Origin: Variovorax jilinensis
Lineage (GTDB): Bacteria > Pseudomonadota > Gammaproteobacteria > Burkholderiales > Burkholderiaceae_C
Direction: 5' to 3'
DNA length: 64,000 nt
Assembly (NCBI RefSeq): GCF_030316885.1
Contig: NZ_JASZYQ010000001.1
Coordinates: 124,001-188,000 of the forward strand
Under the pieces are notes generated by a model that ran no database searches, was not told the DNA's origin, and saw only the letters and a list, made by a program, of their open reading frames with translations. Below are positions 16,055-23,464 of the stretch, piece by piece; position 1 is the stretch's first letter; every line of letters starts with the position of its first letter. Made by a program: the position numbers and the translations under genes.

Positions 16055-17299
16055 CTAGGGGCGGCGGAAGGCGAAATCGAGTTCGGGTCGGAGGCCGCTC
16101 ACGATGCGCGCGATCGACTTCCCCGCGCCACAGGCGTGGATCCAGCTGCGCGAGCCGGGTGCGACATTGAGGAACAGGTTCGGCAGCCGGGTCTTGCCGA
16201 TGATCGGCAGGCCGCTGGTGCTGACCGCATGCAGGGCGGTGTCGAGCTCGGCGGCGGTGGTGTCGGCGGCGCCGGGCAGCAGCAGCTCGGTGCGGCGCAG
16301 GATCGCCTCGAAGCGCTCGGAGTCCGGCTCCAGCGTCTCTTCGGGACCGGCCTGCACCGTGGCACTGACCCGCAGCCGGTCGCCCGCCGGCGTCTCGATG
16401 CGGGCAATGCGCAGCCGGCCCTGCAGGTCGCGCAGCGTGGCGCGCGGGGCCCGTTCCGGGTCGAGCAGCGGCATCGTCACGATGTACTCGCGCAGGCTGC
16501 GCATCGACATCCGGATGCCGAGCTCGCGCGCATGGGGGGCGCTCGAGGCGCCCAGCGCCAGCACGTAGGCCTGGGCGCGCATGCGCTGCGGCTCGCCGGC
16601 GGCGTCGAGCACGTCCACGTGCTCGACGCGGCCATCGCGCTGCGCCAGGCCGACCACCGTGTGGCGCGGCAGGAAGCGCACGCCGGCGGCGCGGCACAGG
16701 AAGACCAGGCTGGCGGCGAACGACGCCGGGTCGCGTGTCGGGTCCTCGGCGGCGCAGCTGGCGCCGACCAGCCGGCCGCGCAGCGCGCGCAATGCGGGCT
16801 CCATCGCGATCGCCTCGTCGGCCGACAGCAGGGTCTCCTCGCAGCCGAGGCCGGACCAGTGGGGCGCGCCGGAAACCCGCCGACCGAAGGAGTCCGGGCA
16901 GGTGAAGAGGTTCAGGAGCGGCGGGACGCGCGGGCCGTGGCCTGGCGGCAGGCCGGCTTCGTCGCGCAACGCGCGCACGTTCTGGCGGCTGTAGGCGCCG
17001 AGCCGCACCAGGTGGTCGAGCGGAACCGGCCGCGGCGGCGCGCCCAGGGCGCGGTCCAGCAGCCGTGCGACGCGGCGCCGCGCGAGCACGTAGGCGCCCG
17101 TCCAGCGCCGGGCGATCCGCTTCGAGGGCGACAGCGGGCGCCGGGCCGGCATGCCGGTCGGCGGCTGGTCCGCGATGCCACGCGCCCTGGCCGCCGGCAT
17201 GGCATGGCGGTCGACCACCGTCACCTCGTGGCCCAGCTGCTGGAGGTAGTAGGCCGAGGCGACACCGAGCAGGCCGGCGCCGAGGACGAGCACGCGCAT
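16055..17299 (-). CDS. DadA-like FAD-dependent amino-acid dehydrogenase/oxidoreductase
   Basis: A 414-residue DAO-family flavoprotein. It begins MRVLVLGAGLLGVASAYYL, the classic Rossmann FAD start of DadA, and continues HEVTVVDRHAMPAARARG. The C-terminal end has TSGLPIIGKTRLPNLFLNV and HACGAGKSIARIVSG, matching the closing FAD segment of D-amino acid dehydrogenases. The middle diverges from canonical DadA, so a D-amino acid or another secondary amine could be the substrate. The frame is open upstream of 17299, but the Rossmann Met is the natural start. Confidence 0.82.
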   Translation of the reverse strand: MRVLVLGAGLLGVASAYYLQQLGHEVTVVDRHAMPAARARGIADQPPTGMPARRPLSPSKRIARRWTGAYVLARRRVARLLDRALGAPPRPVPLDHLVRLGAYSRQNVRALRDEAGLPPGHGPRVPPLLNLFTCPDSFGRRVSGAPHWSGLGCEETLLSADEAIAMEPALRALRGRLVGASCAAEDPTRDPASFAASLVFLCRAAGVRFLPRHTVVGLAQRDGRVEHVDVLDAAGEPQRMRAQAYVLALGASSAPHARELGIRMSMRSLREYIVTMPLLDPERAPRATLRDLQGRLRIARIETPAGDRLRVSATVQAGPEETLEPDSERFEAILRRTELLLPGAADTTAAELDTALHAVSTSGLPIIGKTRLPNLFLNVAPGSRSWIHACGAGKSIARIVSGLRPELDFAFRRP

Positions 17300-17535
17300 T
17301 TCCGAATCCTTCCGAGATCCTTGTGGGATGGGCGGACGCCGTCCGCCGGCGCCCTCTGTGGAGGCGTCGGACGTCAGGGGTCCGGAATCAATCGACATCG
17401 AGGCAGCGATGGAACCGCGTTGGCGCGGTTCACCCGTGTATCCCCAGCGGGCGGACACGGGCCGCAGGGACGAAGGCCCGCTGCTGCCGGCGACAATTTT
17501 ACTGAACCGTCACATTTAACGGGTATCAGGCTGTT
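17300..17535 (-). promoter_or_regulatory. Structured leader upstream of the dadA-like gene
   Basis: This 236-base gap separates the XRE gene from the dadA-like gene. It holds two strong hairpins: GGCGGAC-GCC-GTCCGCC at 17331-17347 and GAACCGCG-TTGG-CGCGGTTC at 17412-17431, plus a -10-like TAAAAT on the minus strand near 17502-17507. GGGTATCAG at 17521-17529 matches the XRE-linked motif described below. I could not fit a known riboswitch. It reads as a long structured 5' leader. Confidence 0.45.
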
Positions 17536-18270
17536 TCAGCCGCGCCGCAGCCGGGTGAACAGCTCGAATTCCCAGTTGCGCATGCCGAGCAGCAGGGTGT
17601 AGCCCTCGCGCTCCTTGGGCGACAGCTTCTGGTCGGTCTGGTGCTGCTGGGCGAAGTCCTGCGCCACGCGCTGCAGCCGCTCGAGGAAGGCCGGCGCCAG
17701 CGACTTGCTGATCGAGCCATGCACCAGCAGCAGGCCTTCGGCCGGGCCGTCGAAGCCGCCGCGGTAGTAGTCCAGCACGACGTTCTCGCGGAAGAAATCC
17801 ATCACCGGCCCGTGCGGGCGCCAGCGGAAGGTCTTCGCGAGCTTGAGCCGGTAACGGTTCAGCGGACGCAGCTCGATGATGCCGATCCGGTCGAGTTGCG
17901 CCAGGTAGCCGATGCATTCGGCCTCGCTGATCCGGTAGGCGCCGACGATCTGCTCGAGCGTCCACTGGCTCAGCACGCAGATCGCGAGCAGCAGCAGCTT
18001 CTTGTCCTTCACCACGGCCTTTTCCTGCTCGAGCGTCAGCTCCTTGAGCAGCGGCTGGGCGTCCGCCACGCGCCGCGCGAGCTCCGCGAAGTCGATCTTG
18101 AGCGCGCGGCAGATGGCGTCGACCCGGGTCAGCGGCATGTCGCCCTTGGCCAGCATCCGCTTGACGCTGGATTCGGCCATGTCGAGCGACTTGGCCAGGT
18201 CGGCGTAGGTCATGTGGGCGGTCTTGAGTTCGTTCTTGAGTGCGTTGACCAGGTCGACTGTGGTGCTCAT
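17536..18270 (-). CDS. XRE-type helix-turn-helix transcriptional regulator
   Basis: A 244-residue regulator. An N-terminal XRE HTH at about 5-65 contains MTYADLAKSLDMAESSVKRM, an unambiguous recognition-helix pattern. The C-terminal 170 residues are not a domain I recognise; they are helical with LLLLAICVLSQWTLEQIVGA and EAECIGYLAQLDRIGIIEL, a winged-helix-like arrangement. ATG18270 is chosen because it begins the HTH domain; a longer version would overlap the motif at 18281-18298. It is divergent from the CREST-LplT/PlsC-PAP2 operon and probably regulates it and itself. Confidence 0.82.
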   Translation of the reverse strand: MSTTVDLVNALKNELKTAHMTYADLAKSLDMAESSVKRMLAKGDMPLTRVDAICRALKIDFAELARRVADAQPLLKELTLEQEKAVVKDKKLLLLAICVLSQWTLEQIVGAYRISEAECIGYLAQLDRIGIIELRPLNRYRLKLAKTFRWRPHGPVMDFFRENVVLDYYRGGFDGPAEGLLLVHGSISKSLAPAFLERLQRVAQDFAQQHQTDQKLSPKEREGYTLLLGMRNWEFELFTRLRRG

Positions 18271-18280
18271 GGGCTTCGAA

Positions 18281-18298
18281 GGTACCGCTAACTGATAC
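18281..18298 (+). promoter_or_regulatory. XRE-linked 18-bp motif, copy 1
   Basis: GGTACCGCTAACTGATAC lies 11 bases upstream of the XRE start codon. It matches copy 2 (21871-21888, opposite strand) at 15 of 18 positions. A 9-base part, CTGATACCC, recurs inverted at 17521-17529 on the other side of the XRE gene. Position suggests autoregulation by the adjacent regulator. Confidence 0.6.
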
Positions 18299-18321
18299 CC
18301 AAAGTGGTGAAAAAGTACTCC

Positions 18322-18338
18322 GTATCGATTCTCGATGC
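18322..18338. promoter_or_regulatory. Weaker XRE-linked inverted repeat
   Basis: GTATC, seven bases, GATGC: this keeps the arm/spacer/arm layout of copy 2 (GTATC-N7-GATAC) with one arm mismatch. It sits 12 bases before a TTGACA at 18350-18355, on the side facing the CREST operon. Confidence 0.4.
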
Positions 18339-18396
18339 CTGGCACGGGGTTGACAACCTAGTCTCCGCCTCCAACAGCCACCCACCGGAGCCCGCC

Positions 18397-19239
18397 ATGT
18401 CCATGTCGTCACTTCAGCCTCGAGAACGCTTCCTGCTGGCGCTCGCCGCGCTGCTCCTGGGCGCCGCCGTGGTCGGACCCTCGGTGCCGGCAGAGACCCT
18501 CGGCGGCGCGTCCTTCGCGGACGGCCGCGCCTGGGGCCCGTTGCCGAATGCAATGGACGTGCTGAGCAACCTGCCGCTCGCGGTCATCGGCCTCTGGGGC
18601 CTGCACTGGCTGCGCTGGCTGGACCGCGCGCACGAAGCGATGCAGGACCGCGCCGTGCAGCCGCAGCCGCAGGCGCCGCAACCGGTCAATGCACTCGACT
18701 GCGCCTGGATGTTCTTCGCCGGCCTGGTGCTGACCGCCCTCGGTTCGGCCTTCTTCCATCTGCAGCCGGACCCGATGCGGCTGGCGGCCGACCGCGCCGG
18801 CATGTCGCTGGCGTTCGCGGGCCTGGTGGGCTTTGCGGTCTGCGAGCGGGTCAGTGCGCGGGCTGGCTGGCCGGCCGCCTGGTTCACGCTGGCCGGCGGG
18901 CTGCTCGCCACCGCCGTCTGCTTCCATACCGGCAACGGGCTGCCGTGGGCGCTCGTGGAGTTTGGCGGCATGGCGCTGCTGCTGGTGCTCGCCCTGGGGC
19001 GTCCGGTGGCCGGTGCGGTCGGCCTGCGGCTCGGCGGCGTGCTGCTGTTCTGCGCGCTGGCCAAGCTGTTCGAGTTCGGCGATTCCGCGATCCACGAGGC
19101 CACGCACGAGTTGATCTCGGGTTACAGCCTCAAGCACCTGAGCGCCGCTGCAGCCGCGCTGCCCGTGCTGCTGGTGCTGCAGGCGATGGGGCGGCGGACG
19201 CTGCGGCACAATCGCCATGCCGCCCCGCTGACGGTCTGA
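18397..19239 (+). CDS. CREST-superfamily membrane hydrolase (alkaline-ceramidase-like)
   Basis: A 280-residue protein with about seven hydrophobic segments. It carries the full set of CREST metal-hydrolase residues: Ser117-x3-His121 (SAFFH), Asp132 eleven residues after that His (ADRAGM), and His233-x3-His237 (HEATH) in a C-terminal segment. In alkaline ceramidases these bind zinc and activate water to cleave an amide-linked acyl chain. A CCGGAG ribosome-binding site precedes the ATG. The LplT-PlsC and PAP2 genes follow within 25 and 10 bases, so a role in acyl-lipid turnover is likely. The actual substrate is unknown. Confidence 0.75.
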   Translation: MSMSSLQPRERFLLALAALLLGAAVVGPSVPAETLGGASFADGRAWGPLPNAMDVLSNLPLAVIGLWGLHWLRWLDRAHEAMQDRAVQPQPQAPQPVNALDCAWMFFAGLVLTALGSAFFHLQPDPMRLAADRAGMSLAFAGLVGFAVCERVSARAGWPAAWFTLAGGLLATAVCFHTGNGLPWALVEFGGMALLLVLALGRPVAGAVGLRLGGVLLFCALAKLFEFGDSAIHEATHELISGYSLKHLSAAAAALPVLLVLQAMGRRTLRHNRHAAPLTV

Positions 19240-19264
19240 CGCAGGAGCGCGTCACCCGCTACGA

Positions 19265-21220
19265 ATGACTCAAACCACCCAAGCCGCAGCCGAACCGTCC
19301 CCAGCCGAAGACTCGGCCCACGCCAACCAGTTCACCCTGCTGCGGCAGCGGCGCTTCGGCCCGTTCTTCTGGACCCAGTTCGCAGGTGCCGCCAACGACA
19401 ACCTGTTCAAGTTCGCCTTCACGGTGATGGTGACCTACCAGCTGCAGGTGGCCTGGATGCCGCCGGCGCTGGCCGGGCTCGCGATCGGCGCGCTGTTCAT
19501 CCTGCCCTTCCTGCTGTTCTCGGCCACGTCGGGACAGCTCGCCGACAAGCACGACAAGACCCGCCTGATCCGCTTCGTCAAGAACCTCGAGATCGGCATC
19601 ATGGTGCTCGCGGCCTGGGGTTTCCTGCGCGCCGATGCGGTGCTGCTGCTGAGCTGCGTGTTCCTGATGGGGCTGCACTCGACGCTGTTCGGCCCGGTCA
19701 AGTTCGCCCTGCTGCCGCAGGTGCTGACGCCGCGCGAGATCACGGGCGGCAACGGCATGATCGAGATGGGCACCTTCGTCGCCATCCTGCTCGGCCAGGT
19801 CGCGGGCGGGCTGCTGGTGGCCCTGCCGGAGGTCGGCCACCTCACCGTGGCCGCGGCCTGCCTGCTGCTGGCGGTGGCCGGCCGCGCGGTGGCGCAGGCC
19901 ATACCGCCGGCACCGGCCACCGATCCGGGCCTGACGATCAACTGGAACCCCGTCACCGAGACCTGGCGCAACCTGAAGCTGGCCCACGGCAACGTGGTGG
20001 TGTTCCGCTCGCTGCTGGGCATCTCGTGGATGTGGTTCTTCGGCGCCGTCTTCCTGTCGCAGTTCCCGAGCTTCGCCAAGGAGGTGCTGCACGGCGACGA
20101 GCACGTCGCCTCGCTTCTGCTCGTGGTGTTCTCGGTCGGCATCGGCGCCGGCTCGCTGCTGTGCGAGACCCTGAGCCGGCGCCAGGTCGAGATCGGCCTG
20201 GTGCCGCTCGGCGCCATCGGCATGAGCGTGTTCGCGGTCGACCTGTACTTCGCATCGCGCGGCCTGCCCGAAGTGGCGCAGATGGGCCTCTCGGCCTTCG
20301 TCGCCCAGCCCGCGCACTGGCGCGTGATGGCCGACCTGGGGCTGCTCTCGCTGTTCGCCGGGCTCTACAGCGTGCCCATGTACGCGCTGATCCAGATGCG
20401 CAGCGAGCCGACGCACCGGGCCCGCGTCATCGCGGCCAACAACATCCTCAACGCGCTGTTCATGATCGTGAGCGCGGTGCTCGCCGGCGCCCTGCTCAAG
20501 GGCGGCTTCTCGCTGCCGCAGGTGTTTCTGTTCACGGGCATCGCGAATGCGGTGGTCGCGTTCTACATCTTCATGCTGGTGCCCGAATACCTGCTGCGCT
20601 TCGTGGCCTGGGTGCTGTCGCGCTTCGTCTACCGCTTCACGATCCGGGGCCAGCAGAACATCCCGGTCGAAGGCCCTGCCGTGCTGGTGTGCAACCACGT
20701 GAGCTTCATCGATGCGGTGCTGCTGATGGCCGCCAGCCCGCGGCCGATCCGCTTCATCATGGACCACCGCATCTTCCAGGTGCCGGTGCTCGGCTGGCTG
20801 TTCCGGCTCGCCAAGGCGATCCCGATCGCGCCCCAGAAGGAAGATCCCTTGGCCTACGAGCGCGCCTTCACCGAGGCGATCCAGGTGCTGCGCGAGGGCG
20901 ATCTGCTGGCGATCTTCCCGGAGGGCGCGATCACGCGCGACGGCCTCCTGCAGCCCTTCAGGGGCGGCGTGATGAAGATCCTGGAGGGCGCCCGCGCCGT
21001 CGGCGTCGAACCGCCCGTGGTGCCGATGGCGCTCAGCAACCTGTGGGGTTCCTTCTTCAGCCGGATCGAGCTGCGCGGCGGCCACAACGTCGCCATGGTC
21101 CGGCCCTTCCGGCGCGGTTTCTTCAGCCGGGTGGGGCTCCATGTCGGCCCCGCGATGCGCGGCGTCGAGGTGCAGCCCGAATTGCTGCAGAGGCGTGTCG
21201 GCGCGCTGCTCGACAGCTGA
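19265..21220 (+). CDS. LplT-type MFS transporter fused to PlsC-type acyltransferase
   Basis: A 651-residue two-domain protein. Residues about 20-430 form an MFS/LplT lysophospholipid flippase, beginning FGPFFWTQFAGAANDNLFKF and containing GQLADKHDKTRLIR. Residues about 440-650 are a PlsC-like acyltransferase with His478-x4-Asp483 (NHVSFIDAVL) and FPEG at 551-554. The arrangement equals the transporter plus acyltransferase parts of trimodular Aas/LplT systems, without the acyl-ACP synthetase. It should bring in lysophospholipid and re-acylate it at the inner membrane. Second gene of the operon with the CREST hydrolase and PAP2. Confidence 0.9.
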   Translation: MTQTTQAAAEPSPAEDSAHANQFTLLRQRRFGPFFWTQFAGAANDNLFKFAFTVMVTYQLQVAWMPPALAGLAIGALFILPFLLFSATSGQLADKHDKTRLIRFVKNLEIGIMVLAAWGFLRADAVLLLSCVFLMGLHSTLFGPVKFALLPQVLTPREITGGNGMIEMGTFVAILLGQVAGGLLVALPEVGHLTVAAACLLLAVAGRAVAQAIPPAPATDPGLTINWNPVTETWRNLKLAHGNVVVFRSLLGISWMWFFGAVFLSQFPSFAKEVLHGDEHVASLLLVVFSVGIGAGSLLCETLSRRQVEIGLVPLGAIGMSVFAVDLYFASRGLPEVAQMGLSAFVAQPAHWRVMADLGLLSLFAGLYSVPMYALIQMRSEPTHRARVIAANNILNALFMIVSAVLAGALLKGGFSLPQVFLFTGIANAVVAFYIFMLVPEYLLRFVAWVLSRFVYRFTIRGQQNIPVEGPAVLVCNHVSFIDAVLLMAASPRPIRFIMDHRIFQVPVLGWLFRLAKAIPIAPQKEDPLAYERAFTEAIQVLREGDLLAIFPEGAITRDGLLQPFRGGVMKILEGARAVGVEPPVVPMALSNLWGSFFSRIELRGGHNVAMVRPFRRGFFSRVGLHVGPAMRGVEVQPELLQRRVGALLDS

Positions 21221-21230
21221 CTGCCGCCCG

Positions 21231-21881
21231 ATGCACCTGAGTTCCCTCCTGCATGTTCTGACCTGGTTCGGCGACAGCGGCTTCCTGCTGCCCGCCGCGC
21301 TGTGGATCGCGGTCTGGCTCGGCATCCGCAGCCCGACCCGGCCGCTGGCCGTGCTGTGGCTGCTGCTGTTCGGCTTCGCGGGCGCGCTGATCGCGGTCTC
21401 GAAGATCGCCTTCATGGGCTGGGGCATCGGCAGCGCGACCCTGAACTTCACCGGCTTCAGCGGCCACACGGCGATGGCCGCGAGCATCTGGCCGGTGGCC
21501 TGCTGGCTCGCCGTCTCGCGCTGGGAGCATCGTGTGCGGGTCGCGGCCGCGGTGTTCGGCTGGCTGTTCGCGGCCCTGATCGGCTTCACGCGCCTGTGGC
21601 TCGATGCGCACTCGGTGTCCGAGGTGGTCGCGGGCTACGGGCTCGGCCTCGCGGTCAGCGGAATCTTCCTGTGGTGGCAGCACCGGCTGCCGCATCCGCG
21701 CCTGAGCTGGGCGCTGGTGCTCGCGAGCCTGGCGACGCCGCTGCTGTTCATGCCGCTCGGCAAGCCGGCGCCGACGCAGGACGCGCTCGAGGTGATCGCG
21801 GTCCGGCTGGCCGGCATCGAGCGCCCCTACCGGCGCTCGGACCTGCGCATGGGCCGCCGCGTGCCGTCCAGTATCAGATAA
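21231..21881 (+). CDS. PAP2-family lipid phosphatase
   Basis: A 216-residue membrane protein with about six hydrophobic segments. PAP2 catalytic motif 2 is FSGHT (Ser77-Gly78-His79), and motif 3 is Arg121-x5-His127 in TRLWLDAHSVSE. Motif 1 (KxxxxxxRP) is not well conserved; Lys58 may be its remnant. Such enzymes remove phosphate from phosphatidate, lysophosphatidate or undecaprenyl-PP at the periplasmic face. It follows the LplT-PlsC gene by 10 bases and could dephosphorylate its phosphatidate-type product. Its stop codon lies inside the XRE-linked motif copy 2. Confidence 0.82.
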   Translation: MHLSSLLHVLTWFGDSGFLLPAALWIAVWLGIRSPTRPLAVLWLLLFGFAGALIAVSKIAFMGWGIGSATLNFTGFSGHTAMAASIWPVACWLAVSRWEHRVRVAAAVFGWLFAALIGFTRLWLDAHSVSEVVAGYGLGLAVSGIFLWWQHRLPHPRLSWALVLASLATPLLFMPLGKPAPTQDALEVIAVRLAGIERPYRRSDLRMGRRVPSSIR

Positions 21882-21888
21882 CGATACC
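21871..21888 (-). promoter_or_regulatory. XRE-linked 18-bp motif, copy 2
   Basis: On the minus strand the sequence is GGTATCGTTATCTGATAC, differing from copy 1 only at positions 5, 8 and 11. Read either way it contains GTATC-N7-GATAC. It overlaps the PAP2 stop codon and lies about 100 bases before the start of the small-lipoprotein operon at 21989. Confidence 0.6.
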
Positions 21889-21988
21889 GGCGGCGGCCGG
21901 CGCCGCCACTGCTGCATTCAGACGCCCCTCGGAGCGAAGGTGCGGACCATCATCCGCCCACTTTCACTTACCAGGACGAGAGGACACC

Positions 21989-22150
21989 ATGAAGCAGTAC
22001 ATGCTCACCTTCCTGATCGCAGCCTGTGCGGCCTGCAGCCATGTCGTCGCGCCGCTCGAAGCAGGGTTGCAGCAGCGGACCGCCACGGACCGCACACCGG
22101 CCCAGCCGGCGCCGACCCTGGTGCTGGCACTGGGCGGGAGGCCGTGGTGA
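21989..22150 (+). CDS. Small putative lipoprotein (53 residues)
   Basis: Begins MKQYMLTFLIAACAACSHVV, with one Lys, a short hydrophobic stretch and a lipobox-like IAAC ending at Cys13 (Cys16 is an alternative). The mature part is short, Pro/Thr/Ala rich and featureless. An AGGACGAGAGGA stretch just upstream supplies a strong ribosome-binding site. The stop overlaps the next GTG start in GTGA. Its placement after the XRE-linked motif suggests it opens a second operon of the regulon. Function unknown. Confidence 0.55.
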   Translation: MKQYMLTFLIAACAACSHVVAPLEAGLQQRTATDRTPAQPAPTLVLALGGRPW

Positions 22151-22467
22151 GGAGCGCGCCGACCAACTTCGGCCCCTACGAGCGCGAATACCGCGAGCGG
22201 GTGTCCCGGCCGCGCCACCTGGCCTGGCTGGCGTTCCAGTCGGGCGTGATGGCCTCGGCGGTGATCGTGGCCGCGATCTACGTGTTCCCGGTGGACATCG
22301 AGGCGCGGCGGGCCATCGTCCAGAATCAACTGTCCAGCGACGCGAGTTCGTATCAACAAAAGGAAGAATGCGATGAGCAAGGCACTGCGCCTGTCCGAAA
22401 AGTGGTTTCGCCGCGGCCTCTGGGTGGTGGCGATTGTGTTCGCCAGCTTCCTGGTGGGCCTCGGTAG
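22147..22467 (+). CDS. Small single-pass membrane protein, hypothetical
   Basis: A 106-residue reading frame starting at a GTG that overlaps the previous stop by 4 bases. One membrane segment lies at about 24-45 (LAWLAFQSGVMASAVIVAAI). The N-terminal part is polar with NFGPYEREYRERVSRPRH. The last third runs 95 bases into the next gene in another frame; that part is low in recognisable features, so the true protein may be as shown or a frameshift may have moved its stop. No family recognised. Confidence 0.45.
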   Translation: MRSAPTNFGPYEREYRERVSRPRHLAWLAFQSGVMASAVIVAAIYVFPVDIEARRAIVQNQLSSDASSYQQKEECDEQGTAPVRKVVSPRPLGGGDCVRQLPGGPR

Positions 22468-23464
22468 CTCGGTCGTCGGCGACCTGCCGCAGGTCGAGCA
22501 CCGGCTCGAACTCGACGACTTCATCGACCGCGCGGCGGCCGACCCGCTGCGCGCCACGGTGCGCGAGGCCGAGCGCACCGAACTGCAGGCGGCGCGCGAG
22601 CGCGAGCAGGCCGAGCTCAAGCTGGCGGCGGCGCGCCAGGCGAGCCGGGCCGCGCGCGAGACCTTCGGCAACTGGCTGGCCACGCGCCACGCCACCGCCC
22701 AGCCCGACCAGGATTCCGAGCTGATCGCGCGCACCAAGGCGCTCGACGCCTTGAAGCAGAAGGAGGACGAGGCCGAGCGCGCCGTCGGCGCCCAGCGCCA
22801 GGTGGCGCTCGACGCGCGGCAGGGCGAACAGCGCGCCCAGCAGCAGCTCCAGCTGCTCGAGGAAGACGCCCGCATCAAGCTCGAGGCCGAGAACCGCAAG
22901 GTCGAGCTGCGCGTCTTCCTCTACCGGCTGGCGCTCACGCTGCCGCTGCTGGTCATCGCGGGCTGGCTGTTCGCGAAGAAGCGCAAGAGCACGTGGTGGC
23001 CCTTCGTCTGGGGCTTCATCTACTTCGCGCTGTTCGCCTTCTTCGTCGAGCTGGTGCCCTACCTGCCGAGCTACGGCGGCTACGTGCGCTACGCGGTCGG
23101 CATCGTCGTGACCGTGCTGGTGGGGCGCTATGCCATCCTCGCGCTCAACCGCTACCTGGCTCGCCAGAAGCTGGCCGAGGCGCAGCCCGAGACCGTGCGC
23201 CGCAACGAACTGAGCTACGACACCGCGCTCGCGCGGCTGGCCAAGAGCGTGTGCCCAGGCTGCGAGCGGCCGGTGGACCTGAAGAACACCGAGATCGACT
23301 TCTGCCCGCACTGCGGCATCGGCCTGTTCGACCACTGCCGTGCCTGCGACGCGCGCAAGAGCGCGTTCGCCAAGTTCTGCCATGCCTGCGGCACCGTGGC
23401 CGAGACCGGCGCTGCCCCGGACCTGCCGGGCCCGCTTCAGGTCCAGCCGGCGTCCACGACGTAG
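22373..23464 (+). CDS. Coiled-coil membrane protein with two C-terminal zinc ribbons
   Basis: A 363-residue protein. The N-terminal membrane segment is at about 16-37. A long Ala/Glu/Arg-rich coiled coil follows at about 60-180. Three membrane segments lie at about 183-262. The end carries four CxxC knuckles: Cys294/297, 311/314, 322/325 and 336/339, which make two zinc ribbons on the cytoplasmic side. The layout suggests an envelope-spanning scaffold or sensor. Last gene of the 21989 operon. Its last 28 bases overlap the end of the convergent SDR gene. Not recognised as a named family. Confidence 0.75.
   Translation: MSKALRLSEKWFRRGLWVVAIVFASFLVGLGSSVVGDLPQVEHRLELDDFIDRAAADPLRATVREAERTELQAAREREQAELKLAAARQASRAARETFGNWLATRHATAQPDQDSELIARTKALDALKQKEDEAERAVGAQRQVALDARQGEQRAQQQLQLLEEDARIKLEAENRKVELRVFLYRLALTLPLLVIAGWLFAKKRKSTWWPFVWGFIYFALFAFFVELVPYLPSYGGYVRYAVGIVVTVLVGRYAILALNRYLARQKLAEAQPETVRRNELSYDTALARLAKSVCPGCERPVDLKNTEIDFCPHCGIGLFDHCRACDARKSAFAKFCHACGTVAETGAAPDLPGPLQVQPASTT

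Noticed and set aside
17300..17520. Glycine or other known riboswitch before the dadA-like gene
   Set aside because: I could not match the conserved cores of known aptamers; only generic hairpins are visible, so it is listed as a structured leader.
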